A stretch of 64,000 nt of DNA, taken from the NCBI RefSeq assembly GCF_000146325.1, contig NZ_GL397067.1, positions 1,291,660 to 1,355,659 of the forward strand. The letters run 5' to 3'. The position numbers and the translations under genes were made by a program. The DNA comes from Pediococcus acidilactici DSM 20284 (lineage in GTDB: Bacteria; Bacillota; Bacilli; Lactobacillales; Lactobacillaceae). Position 1 is the stretch's first letter; every line of letters begins with the position of its first letter. Shown here in pieces: positions 43,625 through 56,792 of the stretch. The notes below the pieces were generated by a model. The model worked only from the letters and a program-made list of their open reading frames with translations. It searched no databases and was not told where the DNA came from.

Positions 43625-43810
43625 CCTCAACCTCCTAACCCGTGGTTAAGACTAATCCTCAGTTAATCCTTGTGCTCCGCTGCATCATGGTCGAAACGTG
43701 CATTGAAACCCAGTCTTCTGCGGCTAACCAAGCTAAGGGCTCAATCACCAAATTCGTGATTAAGCCCTTAACTCAGTTAGTCCTCAAAGCCTACCCAGGT
43801 TTCAATGCAC
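43600..43810 (-). repeat. tandem structured element between dnaN and the S4 gene
   Basis: Two units of about 110 bp share cgaaacgtgc and cagt-ttct-cgg-taacca blocks and the same nested stems. Unit 1: P2 GGTTAAC / GTTAATCC (43608-43614, 43662-43669) and P3 (43618-43632, 43644-43658). Unit 2: P1 GTGCATTGAAACC / GGTTTCAATGCAC (43698-43710, 43798-43810), P2 GGCTAAC / GTTAGTCC (43722-43728, 43776-43783), P3 AAGGGCTCAATCAC / GTGATTAAGCCCTT (43735-43769). P2 changes T-A to C-G between units. C-A oppositions on the plus strand become G-U on the minus strand, so a minus-strand RNA is favoured. Confidence 0.6.
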
Positions 43811-43919
43811 TCTTTTATAATCCCCCTCATTTTAATTTTAAGAAAAATTACCCTTCTTAAGGCAAAAATGATTCAAAGGGGGTAAATTCGCTGAAAAGCC
43901 TTTTGAGCGCCTGATTCGA

Positions 43920-43948
43920 TTGTTTTTTGTCCAAAATAAGGGTATAAT
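43920..43948 (+). promoter_or_regulatory. promoter of the S4-recF-gyrBA operon
   Basis: TTGTTT (43920-43925) and TATAAT (43943-43948) are 17 bp apart, 27 bp before the first start codon. Confidence 0.75.
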
Positions 43949-43975
43949 ATATAAGAAGATATGTGGGGTGATGTC

Positions 43976-44203
43976 ATGCAAAAAGAAATTGAAATCAATA
44001 CACCGTTCATTACGCTAGGCCAGCTTTTAAAAGAAGAGGGCATTATCGGAACCGGTGGACAAGCAAAGTGGTATTTACGAGAACACACTGTTTTAGTTAA
44101 CGAAGAACCAGACGATCGGCGGGGACGGAAACTCTACGCTAATGATGTCATCGAAGTTCCTGACGAAGGTTCCTTCAAGATTACGACGAAATCTGGGAAG
44201 TAA
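43976..44203 (+). CDS. yaaA: S4-domain protein YaaA (RlbA)
   Basis: From ATG 43976 (MQKEIEINTPFITLGQLL) the protein is 75 residues, with an S4 RNA-binding fold: GQAKWYLREHTVLVNEEPDDRRGRKLY. This is the small protein always found between dnaN and recF in Firmicutes, linked to large-subunit assembly. GGGGTGA precedes this ATG; the frame's earlier ATG at 43961 is before that site. The gene abuts recF. It is unrelated to the peroxide-stress protein at 34040-34756 that shares the name. Confidence 0.92.
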   Translation: MQKEIEINTPFITLGQLLKEEGIIGTGGQAKWYLREHTVLVNEEPDDRRGRKLYANDVIEVPDEGSFKITTKSGK

Positions 44204-45328
44204 ATGTATTTAAAAACACTTGAGTTGCATAATTTTCGGAATTATGCGGACCTTAGCGTGGAATTCGGTTCGGGGATCAACGTTTTGCTAGGCGAAAATG
44301 CCCAAGGCAAAACCAATCTTTTAGAATCGATTTATTTTTTAGCGTTAACACGCAGTCACCGAACCAGCAACGATCGCGACTTAATTGGCTGGAAAGCTAA
44401 GGAAGCCCGGGTATTGGGGACCATTCAAAAAGAACATACGCAAACCCCGGTGGAAATCGACATTTCTTCTAAGGGGAAAAATGCCAAAGTTAATCATATT
44501 GAGCAAGGCCGGTTATCACAGTATGTTGGCCAACTCAATGTGATTTTGTTTGCTCCAGAGGACCTTTCGATTGTAAAAGGTTCCCCAGCAGTTCGCCGAC
44601 GGTTTATTGATATGGAATTTGGGCAGATGAGTTCTAAATACCTGTACAATTCTGCGCAATACCGCTCGGTGCTCAAGCAGCGTAACCAGTATCTTAAGCA
44701 GCTGCAAATCGATCCTAAGGGAGACCAAGTTTATCTGGACGTTTTGAGTGATCAGCTAGCGGCATATGGCGCCGAAATCATTTTTCAACGGATTCAGTTT
44801 TTAAAAAAGCTGGAAGAGTGGTCGCAAGCCGTACACGAAGAAATCTCGCAAGGTTTGGAAAAATTAACGTTTCAATACGTGTCTCCGCTCAAAAAGGATG
44901 AGACTACGTCGACCGAAACCATCTATACAGCGCTCCAGGAGCTGTTGAAAAAGCATCGTCAACGAGAGTTACAACAGGGCAAAACTTTGGTGGGACCGCA
45001 TTTAGACGACGTTAAGTTTATCGTCAACGGAAAAAATGTCTCCACCTTTGGCTCCCAAGGACAACAACGCACCACGGCGTTAAGCGTGAAGCTTGCGGAA
45101 ATTGACTTGATGAAAGAAGAAACTGGAGAGTATCCGGTTCTGTTACTCGACGACGTGCTTTCCGAATTAGATGATAGTCGGCAAACGCACCTGTTGACCG
45201 CGATTCAAAATAAGGTCCAGACCTTTATCACGACCACTAGTTTAAGTGGCGTGGCGCAACAATTAATCAACGAACCCCACGTCTTTAACATTGACCACGG
45301 AGTTTTAACGCAAAACGAGGAGGAATAG
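44204..45328 (+). CDS. recF: DNA replication and repair protein RecF
   Basis: The 374-residue SMC-like ATPase begins [21 protein letters not shown], with [25 protein letters not shown] (Walker A, in part), [16 protein letters not shown] (signature) and [16 protein letters not shown] (Walker B). It helps load RecA at gapped DNA. The ATG directly follows the S4 gene's stop and the stop is 3 bp before gyrB, so the genes are tightly coupled. Confidence 0.97.
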   Translation: MYLKTLELHNFRNYADLSVEFGSGINVLLGENAQGKTNLLESIYFLALTRSHRTSNDRDLIGWKAKEARVLGTIQKEHTQTPVEIDISSKGKNAKVNHIEQGRLSQYVGQLNVILFAPEDLSIVKGSPAVRRRFIDMEFGQMSSKYLYNSAQYRSVLKQRNQYLKQLQIDPKGDQVYLDVLSDQLAAYGAEIIFQRIQFLKKLEEWSQAVHEEISQGLEKLTFQYVSPLKKDETTSTETIYTALQELLKKHRQRELQQGKTLVGPHLDDVKFIVNGKNVSTFGSQGQQRTTALSVKLAEIDLMKEETGEYPVLLLDDVLSELDDSRQTHLLTAIQNKVQTFITTTSLSGVAQQLINEPHVFNIDHGVLTQNEEE

Positions 45329-47278
<1,950 letters not shown>

Positions 47279-47324
47279 ACTTAAATAATTTAAAACAGCC
47301 CAGAAAATTAAGGGGGAAAATGAA

Positions 47325-49856
47325 TTGCCAGAAGATATGTCAGGACGCATTACGGACGTTAACTTAAGCAACCAAATGCGCACATCATTCTTGGACTATG
47401 CCATGAGTGTTATCGTTGCGCGGGCCTTACCTGACGTGCGTGATGGTTTGAAACCCGTTCATCGCCGGATTTTATACGGGATGAACGAGTTGGGGGTTAC
47501 CCCCGAAAAACCATATAAGAAATCGGCCAGAATCGTTGGGGACGTAATGGGAAAGTACCATCCCCACGGTGATTCAGCGATTTACGAATCCATGGTTCGG
47601 ATGGCACAAGACTTTAGTTACCGCTACATGTTGGTTGATGGGCACGGTAACTTTGGTTCGGTCGACGGCGACGGTGCCGCAGCGATGCGGTATACCGAAG
47701 CTCGGATGAGTAAGATTACTTTGGAAATGTTGCGGGATATCAACAAGAATACCGTTGATTTCCAAGAAAACTACGATGGTACCGAACGCGAACCGTCCGT
47801 TTTACCGTCCCGTTTCCCAAACCTCTTGGTTAACGGAGCGACCGGGATCGCGGTGGGGATGACCACTAACATTCCGCCGCACAACCTTTCTGAGGTAATC
47901 GCTGCGATTCATATTTTGATGAACAACGAAGATGCTACGACGGCCGATCTTATGGAAGCTTTACCGGGACCTGATTTCCCAACTGGCGGAATTGTCATGG
48001 GTAAATCCGGAATTCGCAAAGCTTACGAAACTGGTCGCGGAACGATCATTTTGCGCGCAAAAGTGGACATTGAAACTGAAAAGAATGGTCGCGAACGGAT
48101 TGTAGCTACGGAATTGCCATACATGGTCAACAAGGCGAAGTTGATTGAACGAATCGCTGAGTTAGCTCGTGATAAGCGGATCGAAGGAATTACGGACGTT
48201 AATGACGAGTCTGACCGGGATGGTTTGCGGGTGGTTATCGACGTCCGGCGTGACGTCAGCGCTTCAGTAGTGTTGAACAACCTTTACAAGATGACCTTGA
48301 TGCAAACGACCTTCGGATTCAACATGTTAGCCATCGTTAACGGTGCGCCAAAGGTATTGAGCCTCAAGCAAATCTTGCAATACTACTTGCAACACCAAGA
48401 AGAAGTGGTTCGTCGGCGGACTGAATTCGACTTGAAGAAGGCCGAAGCGCGGGCACACATTTTAGAAGGTTTGCGGATTGCGCTGGATCACATCGACGAA
48501 ATCATCGCCATTATCCGCGGATCCCAAACGGCTGAAGTGGCTAAAGACCAGTTGATGAACAACTACTCGCTTTCCAGTAAACAAGCACAAGCCATCCTGG
48601 ACATGCGGTTGGTGCGCTTGACCGGATTGGAACGGGAAAAGGTTGAAGACGAGTATCGGAAAGTTATGGCAGCCATTGCCGACTACCGTGATATCTTGGC
48701 TCATACCGAACGGATCCACGAAATCATTTATAACGAATTGCTTGAAATTCAAGAAAAATTCGGGGATGAACGGCGTACGGAACTGATGGTCGGTGAAGTC
48801 CTCAGCCTTGAAGACGAAGACTTGATCGAAGAAGAAGACGTCATGGTTACTTTGACCCATAACGGCTACATCAAGCGGATGCCAACTTCCGAATTTAAGA
48901 CCCAAAATCGGGGTGGTCGGGGAATTCAAGGAATGGGCGTTCACGAAGACGACTTCATCGAACACCTGGTTTCTACCTCGACTCACGACGTGTTACTCTT
49001 CTTTACGAATGCCGGAAAAGTTTACCGGATGAAGGGTTACGAAATTCCTGAATATAGCCGTACCGCAAAGGGAATTCCGGTAATTAACTTGTTGGGAATC
49101 GACAGTGGGGAAAGCATCCAAGCAGTAATTAACATCGGCCGTGGTAACGGGGATGAAGATAACGAACATCGTTACCTCTTCTTCACCACTTTACAAGGGG
49201 TGGCAAAACGGACGCCGGTTGCGGAATTTATGAACATCCGCAGCAACGGACTTAAAGCCATTAACCTCAAGGATGGCGACGAAGTAATTAACGTGGTAAT
49301 TACTGACGGACACCAAAATATCATTATCGGTACCCACAACGGTTACGCAATTAGCTTTAAGGAAGGCGAAGTGCGTTCAATGGGTCGCTCGGCAACTGGG
49401 GTTCGCGGAATTCGGTTACGGGAGAATGATTACGTAGTTGGTTCTGCGGTGCTTGCTCCCGAAAGCAAGGTAATGGTCATTACTGAAAAGGGTTATGGTA
49501 AGCAAACGCCTGCCGAAGAATACCCAATTAAAGGCCGTGGCGGTAAGGGAATCAAGACTGCCAACATCACCGAAAAGAACGGTCCGTTGGCTGGCTTAGT
49601 CACCGTAGAAGGTAACGAAGACGTTATGTTAATTACCGACCGCGGAGTGATGATCCGGTTTAACGTGGATAATGTTTCGACAACCGGTCGATCCACCCTT
49701 GGAGTGCACGTGATTAAGACGGATGAAAATTCTAAGGTAGCTACGATGGCGATTGTTGAAGAGGAAAAGGACGACGAATCCGAAGACTCTGCCGACACTA
49801 GCACCGCTACCCATGAAGCTCCATCGGCTTCCACAGAAACTCAATCTGAAGAATAA
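47325..49856 (+). CDS. gyrA: DNA gyrase subunit A
   Basis: The 843-residue protein starts at TTG 47325 with AAGGGGG upstream. It has [20 protein letters not shown] (the quinolone-contact region with Ser and Glu at the usual positions), [10 protein letters not shown] with the DNA-cleaving tyrosine, and the C-terminal DNA-wrapping beta-pinwheel including the GyrA box [11 protein letters not shown]. An acidic tail ends the protein. A terminator follows at once. Confidence 0.98.
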   Translation: MPEDMSGRITDVNLSNQMRTSFLDYAMSVIVARALPDVRDGLKPVHRRILYGMNELGVTPEKPYKKSARIVGDVMGKYHPHGDSAIYESMVRMAQDFSYRYMLVDGHGNFGSVDGDGAAAMRYTEARMSKITLEMLRDINKNTVDFQENYDGTEREPSVLPSRFPNLLVNGATGIAVGMTTNIPPHNLSEVIAAIHILMNNEDATTADLMEALPGPDFPTGGIVMGKSGIRKAYETGRGTIILRAKVDIETEKNGRERIVATELPYMVNKAKLIERIAELARDKRIEGITDVNDESDRDGLRVVIDVRRDVSASVVLNNLYKMTLMQTTFGFNMLAIVNGAPKVLSLKQILQYYLQHQEEVVRRRTEFDLKKAEARAHILEGLRIALDHIDEIIAIIRGSQTAEVAKDQLMNNYSLSSKQAQAILDMRLVRLTGLEREKVEDEYRKVMAAIADYRDILAHTERIHEIIYNELLEIQEKFGDERRTELMVGEVLSLEDEDLIEEEDVMVTLTHNGYIKRMPTSEFKTQNRGGRGIQGMGVHEDDFIEHLVSTSTHDVLLFFTNAGKVYRMKGYEIPEYSRTAKGIPVINLLGIDSGESIQAVINIGRGNGDEDNEHRYLFFTTLQGVAKRTPVAEFMNIRSNGLKAINLKDGDEVINVVITDGHQNIIIGTHNGYAISFKEGEVRSMGRSATGVRGIRLRENDYVVGSAVLAPESKVMVITEKGYGKQTPAEEYPIKGRGGKGIKTANITEKNGPLAGLVTVEGNEDVMLITDRGVMIRFNVDNVSTTGRSTLGVHVIKTDENSKVATMAIVEEEKDDESEDSADTSTATHEAPSASTETQSEE

Positions 49857-49857
49857 A

Positions 49858-49916
49858 AAATAAAAGCCTGATTTTCGAAGTACTTTATAAGTGTATATCG
49901 TTGATCAGGCTTTTTG
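49858..49916 (+). terminator. terminator of gyrBA
   Basis: AAAAGCCTGAT and ATCAGGCTTTTT pair around a 36-nt loop directly after the gyrA stop. Confidence 0.85.
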
Positions 49917-49919
49917 TTA

Positions 49920-50036
49920 TTGCGTCTAACTACGTTGAATGTTATAATCTTTATTTGTGAGTTGCCAGCGTTTTTTGGCAGACTCTCCTTGCTTTCTACA
50001 GTTGATAGAAGGCCATAAGTCCAAGAGGAGGTGTAT
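49920..50036 (+). promoter_or_regulatory. rpsF operon promoter and structured leader
   Basis: TTGCGT (49920-49925) and TATAAT (49943-49948) are 17 bp apart. The leader folds as GAGTTGCCA / TGGCAGACTC (49959-49985) and TTTCTA / TAGAA (about 49993-50010). Leaders of this operon in many bacteria bind the S6:S18 complex for autoregulation; I cannot confirm the exact motif here. Confidence 0.6.
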
Positions 50037-50041
50037 ATCAA

Positions 50042-50329
50042 ATGGAAAAAAATTACGAAATCACATACATCATTGCTCCAAACCTTGACGATGCAGCTAA
50101 GACAGCTTTAGTTGAACGTTTCGACAAGATTTTGACTGACAATGGTGCTGAAATCGTTGATTCAAAAGACTGGTCAAAACGTCGTTTCGCATACGAAATT
50201 GGTGGTTTTAACGAAGGTATCTACCACGTAGTTAACATCAAAGCTAGCGATGACAAGGCGTTGAACGAATTCGACCGTCTTTCAAAGATTGCTGACGGAA
50301 TTCTTCGTCACATGATCGTTGTACGTTAA
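50042..50329 (+). CDS. rpsF: 30S ribosomal protein S6
   Basis: The 95-residue protein starts [17 protein letters not shown] and has the bS6 blocks [20 protein letters not shown] and a C-terminal ILRHMIVVR. It pairs with S18 on the 30S platform. GAGGAGGTG precedes the ATG. It is the first gene of the rpsF-ssb-rpsR operon. Confidence 0.98.
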   Translation: MEKNYEITYIIAPNLDDAAKTALVERFDKILTDNGAEIVDSKDWSKRRFAYEIGGFNEGIYHVVNIKASDDKALNEFDRLSKIADGILRHMIVVR

Positions 50330-50365
50330 TAATAATCGTTAAAAATTAAGGAAGGAGTGGATATT

Positions 50366-50887
50366 ATGATTAATCGTGCCGTACTAGTTGGACGTTTAAC
50401 AAGAGATCCTGAACTACGATATACAAGTAGTGGCGCTGCCGTAGTTAGTTTTACCGTGGCGGTTAACCGTCAGTTTACTAACTCACAGGGTGAACGCGAA
50501 GCGGATTTCATCAACTGTGTAATGTGGCGGAAAGCGGCGGAAAACTTCGCCAACTTCACGCGCAAGGGCTCTCTAGTAGGTATCGACGGTCGGATCCAAA
50601 CCCGTTCGTACGAAAACCAACAAGGACAACGAGTATACGTTACCGAAGTTGTTGCGGATAACTTCTCACTTCTTGAATCCCGTTCGGCTTCCGAACGCCG
50701 TCAAGAAAATGAAGGCTTCAACAACGGTCAATCTGCCCCTTCACAATCATCTGCTGGAAATCCTTTTGACAGTGGTCAAGCGAATAACAATGGTGCTGCA
50801 TCGCAGCCTAACAATTCGAACCCGAACGATCCGTTTGCAAATGGCGGACAGTCAATTGATATTTCTGACGATGATTTACCGTTCTAA
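50366..50887 (+). CDS. ssb: single-stranded DNA-binding protein
   Basis: From ATG 50366 ([20 protein letters not shown]) the protein is 173 residues: an OB fold to about residue 105, a Gln/Asn/Ser-rich linker, and the acidic tail ending DISDDDLPF that recruits partner proteins. AAGGAGTGG precedes this ATG; the GTG at 50357 lies inside that site. It sits between rpsF and rpsR, the standard place. Confidence 0.97.
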   Translation: MINRAVLVGRLTRDPELRYTSSGAAVVSFTVAVNRQFTNSQGEREADFINCVMWRKAAENFANFTRKGSLVGIDGRIQTRSYENQQGQRVYVTEVVADNFSLLESRSASERRQENEGFNNGQSAPSQSSAGNPFDSGQANNNGAASQPNNSNPNDPFANGGQSIDISDDDLPF

Positions 50888-50916
50888 AATCAAATTATAG
50901 AGGAGGGCAATCACTA

Positions 50917-51153
50917 ATGGCATATCAAAAACGTGGCGGCCGTCGTCGTCGTAAAGTCGACTACATTGCTGCAAACCACATTGAATACATCGATTACAAA
51001 GATACTGAATTGTTAAAACGATTCATCTCAGAACGCGGTAAGATTTTACCTCGTCGGGTTAGTGGAACAAGTGCTAAGAACCAACGCCGTTTGACAATCG
51101 CAATCAAGCGCGCACGGATCATGGGCTTGCTACCATTCGTTGCTGAAGACTAA
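50917..51153 (+). CDS. rpsR: 30S ribosomal protein S18
   Basis: The 78-residue basic protein has [35 protein letters not shown] and the bS18 end [25 protein letters not shown] (in part). It binds S6. GAGGAGGGC precedes the ATG, and a strong terminator at 51186-51226 ends the operon. Confidence 0.98.
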   Translation: MAYQKRGGRRRRKVDYIAANHIEYIDYKDTELLKRFISERGKILPRRVSGTSAKNQRRLTIAIKRARIMGLLPFVAED

Positions 51154-51185
51154 GCTTCGGTAAAGTAATCAAAGTAAGCGAACAT

Positions 51186-51226
51186 AGAGACTAGAAAAAC
51201 GAATTAGTTTTTCTGGTCTCTTTTTC
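51186..51226 (+). terminator. terminator of the rpsF-ssb-rpsR operon
   Basis: AGAGACTAGAAAAAC (51186-51200) pairs with GTTTTTCTGGTCTCT (51207-51221), followed by a T-run. Confidence 0.9.
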
Positions 51227-51365
51227 TTGTGGCTGAGCTAAGCGCAAACCGCTAAATATAGGGGATTTTTTGACGACGAACTTTCCAATCTAAACGGCTG
51301 TTTTATGTCAAGCCAAGTATGGTAAAATCAAAGATAGTTAGACACATTTTTTTAGGAGAAGTGTT

Positions 51366-53363
51366 ATGAAATTAGTCGATCGTCTACCAGCGTTTATCCG
51401 TAATCCGCGAGTAGGAATCGTTGCTGTGGTAATTACGGTGCTTTCGTTGATTGGACTGGGATTAGCGTTTTATATTAATCCGGTTATTGGCGTGATAATG
51501 TTAGGCTTGGTTATCGTGACGGGGGTTTTCAGCGTACGGACGTTGAATTTAATTAGTGACGAAACCAGTAAATACATTGCAGAGCTATCTTTTCGGGTTG
51601 ATCAAGCTGAAGAAGATGCAATGCTATCCATGCCGATCGGAATTTTAATCTATAGTGATCAAAAACGGGTCGAGTGGGTCAATCCCAAGTTGCAACATTA
51701 CTTTGGTGATCAAAAGGTACTTGGGCATTTGCTGACCGAAGTTGACGAAGACTTGGCGGAAGTCATTGACCGGCATCAAGACCAAGAAGGGCTTAACCGG
51801 GTCGAATGGAAGGACCGGACTTTTGACGTACTGGTGCAAAAAGATGAGCGAGTGGCGTACTTTGTGGACGTTACTAACTACGCACAAATGGAAAATCGTT
51901 TTGAAAATCGCCAGGTGGTAATTGGACAAATTTTCATCGATAATTATGATGAAATCACCCAAGCCATGACGGACTCGGACGTTTCCAACTTGAATAACTT
52001 CGTCACCAACCAGATTTCTAGTTGGGCGCAGTCGTTTGGAATTTACCTGCGGCGCGTGGATGACGACCACTTTTTTGTAATTATGTATAACGAAACCTTA
52101 CAAAAGGTTGAAGAAGATAGTTTCAAACTGTTGGATACGATCCGAGAAGCCACTTCGAAGCAAAATTCACCGGTTACCTTGAGTATCGGGATTGCTTACG
52201 GGGATGACAACCTTAATAAACTGGCTGACGTGTCACAAAGCAATCTGGACCTTGCTTTAGGGCGGGGCGGTGACCAAGTAGTGGTCAAGGCTGAAGATGA
52301 ACCTGCGCGTTTCTACGGGGGAAAGACGAACCCGATGGAAAAACGAACCCGGGTACGGGCGCGGATGATTGGACAAGCCATCCAAGAATTAATGAATCAA
52401 GCCGACCAAGTCTTTGTTATGGGACATACTCGAACTGACCTTGATTCGTTAGGTTCGGCGCTGGGAATTCGGCGGATTGCCCAGATGAACAAAAAGGAAG
52501 CTTGGATTGTTCTTGATCAAGAAGGCGTCCATTCCGATGTGAAACGGTTGATCGATAAGTTAGACGAACACGAAGACATTCGGGATTCAATTATTGACGC
52601 CGACCAAGCTTTGGAATTGGCTAATAGTCAGAGTTTACTGGTGATGGTCGACCATTCGAAACCATCGATGACTACTTCAAAGGAGCTATTCGAGAAGTTA
52701 AGCGACCGGACGATTATCATTGACCACCATCGCCGCGGTACCGAATTTCCGGAAAACCCCGTACTGGTGTACATCGAGCCTTACGCATCTTCAACGGGTG
52801 AGCTGATTACGGAGATGTTCGAATATCAATCACATGATGGCGAACCAATCCAGCCTATCGAAGCTACCGCAATTTTGGCCGGAATCGAAGTGGATACGAA
52901 GTCGTTTACCGAACGGACCGGAACCCGGACGTTTGACGCGGCAAGTTACCTACGTTCGGTAGGGGCCGATGAAGACTTGATTCGGTACTTGCTGAAGGAA
53001 AACGTGGAAAGCTATATGCAACGCAACCACCTGATCGACACGGTCCAATTTGTCGACGTGAAGTACGCGATTTGTGTTGGGGAAGAGGATCGGGAATACG
53101 ATCCAGTTATTGCAGCCCAAGCGGCTGATTCCCTCCTAAACATTTCGGGCGTGGAGGCTTCATTTGTCATTACCCGACGATCTGATGATGTCGTGGGAAT
53201 TTCAGCGCGCAGTGCCGGTACGGAAAACGTCCAAATTATCATGGAAGAACTGGGCGGTGGCGGTCATTTAGCGATGGCAGCGACCCAAATGAAGGACGTT
53301 ACGGTAGCCGACGCGAAGGATCAACTAATTGCACTTTTGCAAAAAGATGAAGAAGAGGAGTGA
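51366..53363 (+). CDS. gdpP: cyclic-di-AMP phosphodiesterase GdpP
   Basis: The 665-residue protein has two N-terminal membrane helices, a PAS-like domain, a degenerate GGDEF domain (about residues 170-300) and a DHH/DHHA1 phosphodiesterase: [30 protein letters not shown] and the [10 protein letters not shown] end. It degrades c-di-AMP, which controls potassium and osmolyte balance. Its stop overlaps the start region of the rplI transcript, so rplI and dnaB probably follow on one message. Confidence 0.95.
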   Translation: MKLVDRLPAFIRNPRVGIVAVVITVLSLIGLGLAFYINPVIGVIMLGLVIVTGVFSVRTLNLISDETSKYIAELSFRVDQAEEDAMLSMPIGILIYSDQKRVEWVNPKLQHYFGDQKVLGHLLTEVDEDLAEVIDRHQDQEGLNRVEWKDRTFDVLVQKDERVAYFVDVTNYAQMENRFENRQVVIGQIFIDNYDEITQAMTDSDVSNLNNFVTNQISSWAQSFGIYLRRVDDDHFFVIMYNETLQKVEEDSFKLLDTIREATSKQNSPVTLSIGIAYGDDNLNKLADVSQSNLDLALGRGGDQVVVKAEDEPARFYGGKTNPMEKRTRVRARMIGQAIQELMNQADQVFVMGHTRTDLDSLGSALGIRRIAQMNKKEAWIVLDQEGVHSDVKRLIDKLDEHEDIRDSIIDADQALELANSQSLLVMVDHSKPSMTTSKELFEKLSDRTIIIDHHRRGTEFPENPVLVYIEPYASSTGELITEMFEYQSHDGEPIQPIEATAILAGIEVDTKSFTERTGTRTFDAASYLRSVGADEDLIRYLLKENVESYMQRNHLIDTVQFVDVKYAICVGEEDREYDPVIAAQAADSLLNISGVEASFVITRRSDDVVGISARSAGTENVQIIMEELGGGGHLAMAATQMKDVTVADAKDQLIALLQKDEEEE

Positions 53364-53368
53364 TTCTG

Positions 53369-53821
53369 ATGAAAGTTATTTTTATGGAAGACGTAAAGGG
53401 TAAGGGTAAACGCGGAGAGGTTAAAAACGTTCCCGACGGATACGCGCAAAACTTCTTAATCAAAAATGGTAAAGCGAAGGCGGCTACTAAAGCGGCCATG
53501 AGCGAATTAAAGGGACAAAAAAAGGCTGAAGAAAAGCATGAAGCCGAAGTGTTAGCAGAAGCCCAAAAGTTAAAACAAGTTTTGGAAGCTGACGCAACGG
53601 TTGTGGAAATCAAGGCCAAGGCGGGTAAGGACGGCCGGTTATTCGGTTCGATTCCTAGCAAACAAATTGCCACGGCATTGGAACAACAGTTTGATATTAA
53701 GATTGATAAACGGAAAATTGAGTTGAACGAGCCAATTCGGAGCATGGGTTACACTAACGTTCCCGTTAAGCTTCACCAACAAGTTACGGCTAAAATTCGG
53801 GTACACGTTTCTGAAAAATAG
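53369..53821 (+). CDS. rplI: 50S ribosomal protein L9
   Basis: From ATG 53369 ([30 protein letters not shown], quoted in parts elsewhere) the protein is 150 residues. It has the bL9 N-domain, the long connecting helix and a C-domain with [24 protein letters not shown] precedes this ATG; it lies 5 bp after the gdpP stop. Confidence 0.97.
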   Translation: MKVIFMEDVKGKGKRGEVKNVPDGYAQNFLIKNGKAKAATKAAMSELKGQKKAEEKHEAEVLAEAQKLKQVLEADATVVEIKAKAGKDGRLFGSIPSKQIATALEQQFDIKIDKRKIELNEPIRSMGYTNVPVKLHQQVTAKIRVHVSEK

Positions 53822-53870
53822 GTCGCCGAAAATAGCTTTCAACTCTAGATTTTGAGCATGGGAGAGTATC

Positions 53871-55268
53871 ATGGATAACGGGATTTTAGAAAATCAAACG
53901 CCCCCTCAAAATATTGAGGCCGAAAAGGCGGTTTTGGGAGCTGTTTTTTTAAATTCAGATGCGTTGATTGACGCAATGGAATTCGTCACGGCGGACGACT
54001 TCTACAAACACGCCCATCAAGTCATTTTTAAGACGATGGTCGAGCTAAACGATGCTGACGAAGCAATTGATGCGTTAACGGTCAATAATGCCTTAGAAGA
54101 GCACCACCAGCTTGAAGATGCGGGCGGCATTACGTACATTGCCGAACTAGCAGGTTCCGTGCCCACGGCCGCCAACGTAGGCTACTACGCGAAAATTGTG
54201 CAAGAAAAGGCACTGTTGCGAAAATTGATTAAAACGGCGACCTCGATTGCCACCATGGGCTACACCCAGGAAAATGACGTTTCGGAAATTCTTGACGAAG
54301 CCGAGCGCGAAATCATGGACGTGGCTGAAAACCGCAACCAGACTGGGTTTAAGCCCATTACGGACGTGTTGACTTCCTCAATGGAGGAAATTGACCGCCT
54401 GTACCAAAATGATGATGAAATTACAGGATTGCCGACAGGATTTAAGGAATTGGATAAAATTACGACGGGCTTGCACGCGGACGAATTAATTATTTTAGCT
54501 GCGCGTCCGGCGGTTGGTAAAACGGCCTTTGCGTTAAATATCGCGCAAAACGTGGGAACCAAAACGGATAAAGCTGTCGCAATTTTTAGTCTGGAAATGG
54601 GTGCAGAACAACTGGTCAACCGGATGTTGTGTGCCGAAGGAAGTATTGATGCAAATCATTTGAGAACCGGTCAGTTAAATGAAGAAGAGTGGCAGAATTT
54701 AGTGGTGGCAATGGGTTCGTTAGCAAAGACCAACATTTATATTGACGATACTCCCGGCATTAAGATGTCGGAAATTCGGGCGAAATGTCGGCGCTTGGCT
54801 AAGGAACAAGGAAACTTAGGGTTAGTAGTGGTTGATTACCTCCAGCTAATCGAAGGTTCCGGTGAAAACCGGCAACAAGAAGTTTCTGCAATTTCCCGTC
54901 AGCTAAAGAAACTTGCTAAGGAGTTGGGAATTCCAGTTATTGCGCTTTCCCAGCTTTCTCGGGGAGTTGAACAACGCCAAGATAAACGGCCCGTCATGTC
55001 GGATATTCGTGAATCGGGATCGATTGAACAAGATGCCGATATTGTTGCCTTCCTATATCGGGAGGACTACTACGAACGAGACGACGGGACTAATCAGCAG
55101 GATCAGGACCAAGACCCCCGCGACGAAGAAGACCAAAACGTGGGTCCGGTGGAAGTCATTATTGAAAAAAACCGGAGTGGTGCCCGAGGGACGGTCAACC
55201 TGCTGTTTATTAAGTCATACAATAAATTTTCTTCATTAGCATACATGCCCGAAGCCGGAGCGCACTAG
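53871..55268 (+). CDS. dnaB: replicative DNA helicase DnaB (DnaC in Bacillus)
   Basis: The 465-residue protein has the N-terminal helical domain (PPQNIEAEKAVLGAVFL) and the RecA-like core: AARPAVGKTAFALNIA (Walker A), LVVVDYLQLI (Walker B), SQLSRGVEQRQDKRPVMSD and RDADIVAFLYR-like EQDADIVAFLYREDYY. It unwinds DNA at the fork as a hexamer. It ends the gdpP-rplI-dnaB unit before a hairpin terminator. Confidence 0.97.
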   Translation: MDNGILENQTPPQNIEAEKAVLGAVFLNSDALIDAMEFVTADDFYKHAHQVIFKTMVELNDADEAIDALTVNNALEEHHQLEDAGGITYIAELAGSVPTAANVGYYAKIVQEKALLRKLIKTATSIATMGYTQENDVSEILDEAEREIMDVAENRNQTGFKPITDVLTSSMEEIDRLYQNDDEITGLPTGFKELDKITTGLHADELIILAARPAVGKTAFALNIAQNVGTKTDKAVAIFSLEMGAEQLVNRMLCAEGSIDANHLRTGQLNEEEWQNLVVAMGSLAKTNIYIDDTPGIKMSEIRAKCRRLAKEQGNLGLVVVDYLQLIEGSGENRQQEVSAISRQLKKLAKELGIPVIALSQLSRGVEQRQDKRPVMSDIRESGSIEQDADIVAFLYREDYYERDDGTNQQDQDQDPRDEEDQNVGPVEVIIEKNRSGARGTVNLLFIKSYNKFSSLAYMPEAGAH

Positions 55269-55292
55269 GGCGATTAGGAGGAGACTTCTTTT

Positions 55293-55332
55293 CAAAGACT
55301 GGTTTCAGACCATTTCGCCTGAGTCAGTCTTT
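55293..55332 (+). terminator. terminator after dnaB
   Basis: CAAAGACTG and CAGTCTTTT pair around a 22-nt loop. Confidence 0.75.
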
Positions 55333-55360
55333 TACTTTATAAAAAAATTGGGAGGGAATT

Positions 55361-56557
55361 ATGCGCGAATTAAAGTTAAAGTGGTTATTGTTAGGGGTTT
55401 TGATTGATAGTATTGCGATGAGCTCGGTGTGGCCCCTAACGACAATTTATATGAATCAAGAGCTTGGCCATTCCTTGGTGGCAGCCGGAGTAGTTTTGTT
55501 TTTGAATTCAGTAGCGAGTATTTTAGGATCATTTGTTGCCGGGAAACTGTACGACAAATACGATAGCTATTATTTAATTCTGGGTGGGATCGTGTTCACC
55601 TGGATTTCATTTTTCACGCTAATTTTCTTCAATGGTTGGCCCACATACCCAATTTTCCTCGTGTTAATCGGGTTTGGGACCGGTTGGATCGTTGCTTTGA
55701 ATAATTCCATGGGAACCTCAATCAAGAGCAAGGACGGACGCTACGTCTTTAACATGCTATACTTCGTACAAAATTTGGGAGTAATGCTTGGAACGGCGAT
55801 CGTGGGAATTCTCTTCAAACACAGCGTTGCGCCGCTTTTCACGATTGCGACGGTCATGTTTACCGTATTCTTCGTGGTGGCCTTCTTCACTTATCGAATC
55901 CCAAAGGAAGACCAATCAGTACAATCAGTGCAACAAACTCAAGACATTCAATCCAAAATGCCTAAGGTTAACTTTACGATTATTATGTCGTTTTTCGTTA
56001 GTTTGGTAATTATGTGGATCTTTTACCAACAATGGAACAGTACCGTTTCAATTTACATGTTGAAACTGCACATTCCGCTTCGTTTATACAGTTTCCTTTG
56101 GACGGTTAACGGATTATTTATTTTGATTGTGCAAGGCCTCTTAAGTTCACGAGGCGGCCGTTTGTTAAAGGACCCGTATCACCAGGTTTATCTCGGAATC
56201 GCGTTCTTTATGGCCTCTTTTGGAATTTTGGCCGTGGCACACCAGTACTACCACTTTGTAATTGCGATGATCGTTTTGACCGTGGGTGAAGCAATCGCCT
56301 TCCCATCGATCCCAGCGATTGTTAATAGCCTTTCGCCATACGACCAAAAGGGTAAATACCAAGGTTTGGCGAGTGCCTTTCCGTCAGCTGGTCGGGCAAT
56401 GGGACCGTTAGTCGGTAGTATGATTATTGAGTCGACTTCCTTCGTTTTCTTGTATAGTCTCGGGTTATTTACCATTTTAGTAGTGCTGGTAGTAATCGCG
56501 TTGATTATTGAAAGTACGAAGCGAAAGGCGACCTTGTACGATAATAATCAGGAATAA
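55361..56557 (+). CDS. MFS transporter (DHA1-like multidrug efflux)
   Basis: The 398-residue protein has about 12 membrane segments with the MFS loop GKLYDKYDSYY between helices 2 and 3 (motif A variant G-x-L-x-D-x-x-x) and a central hydrophilic loop at residues 180-200. PSAGRAMGPLVGSMI resembles motif C of drug exporters. GGGAGG precedes the ATG. The substrate is unknown. A strong hairpin at 56646-56691 follows. Confidence 0.82.
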   Translation: MRELKLKWLLLGVLIDSIAMSSVWPLTTIYMNQELGHSLVAAGVVLFLNSVASILGSFVAGKLYDKYDSYYLILGGIVFTWISFFTLIFFNGWPTYPIFLVLIGFGTGWIVALNNSMGTSIKSKDGRYVFNMLYFVQNLGVMLGTAIVGILFKHSVAPLFTIATVMFTVFFVVAFFTYRIPKEDQSVQSVQQTQDIQSKMPKVNFTIIMSFFVSLVIMWIFYQQWNSTVSIYMLKLHIPLRLYSFLWTVNGLFILIVQGLLSSRGGRLLKDPYHQVYLGIAFFMASFGILAVAHQYYHFVIAMIVLTVGEAIAFPSIPAIVNSLSPYDQKGKYQGLASAFPSAGRAMGPLVGSMIIESTSFVFLYSLGLFTILVVLVVIALIIESTKRKATLYDNNQE

Positions 56558-56645
56558 GCCGAAATTTGGGCTGGCAGAAACCAGTTGGTAGTACTCACTT
56601 CCACGATGCAGGGCGGAAGTGTTCGCAATAATTAGCTGCATAATA

Positions 56646-56691
56646 AAAATGGTAGTTTTCAGATAATTAATGCTGAAAGCTACCATTTTTT
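56646..56691 (+). terminator. terminator after the MFS gene
   Basis: AAAAATGGTAGTTTTCAG and CTGAAAGCTACCATTTTTT form a long near-perfect stem. Confidence 0.85.
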
Positions 56692-56792
56692 GTTATAAGG
56701 CTACGGAAGTAATAAATAAATTGACCAGATTAGGTATATGACTATTAGAACTGCGTTAACCCCCACGGGAAAGTGGGTGAGATGGACTCAAT

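Noticed and set aside
43642-43860. 72-codon plus-strand frame after dnaN
   Set aside because: It lies in the tandem structured element and has no binding site; the stems explain the sequence better.
56575-56640. Hairpin CACTTCC/GGAAGTG after the MFS gene
   Set aside because: Short stem without a T-run, next to a much stronger terminator; no function can be supported.
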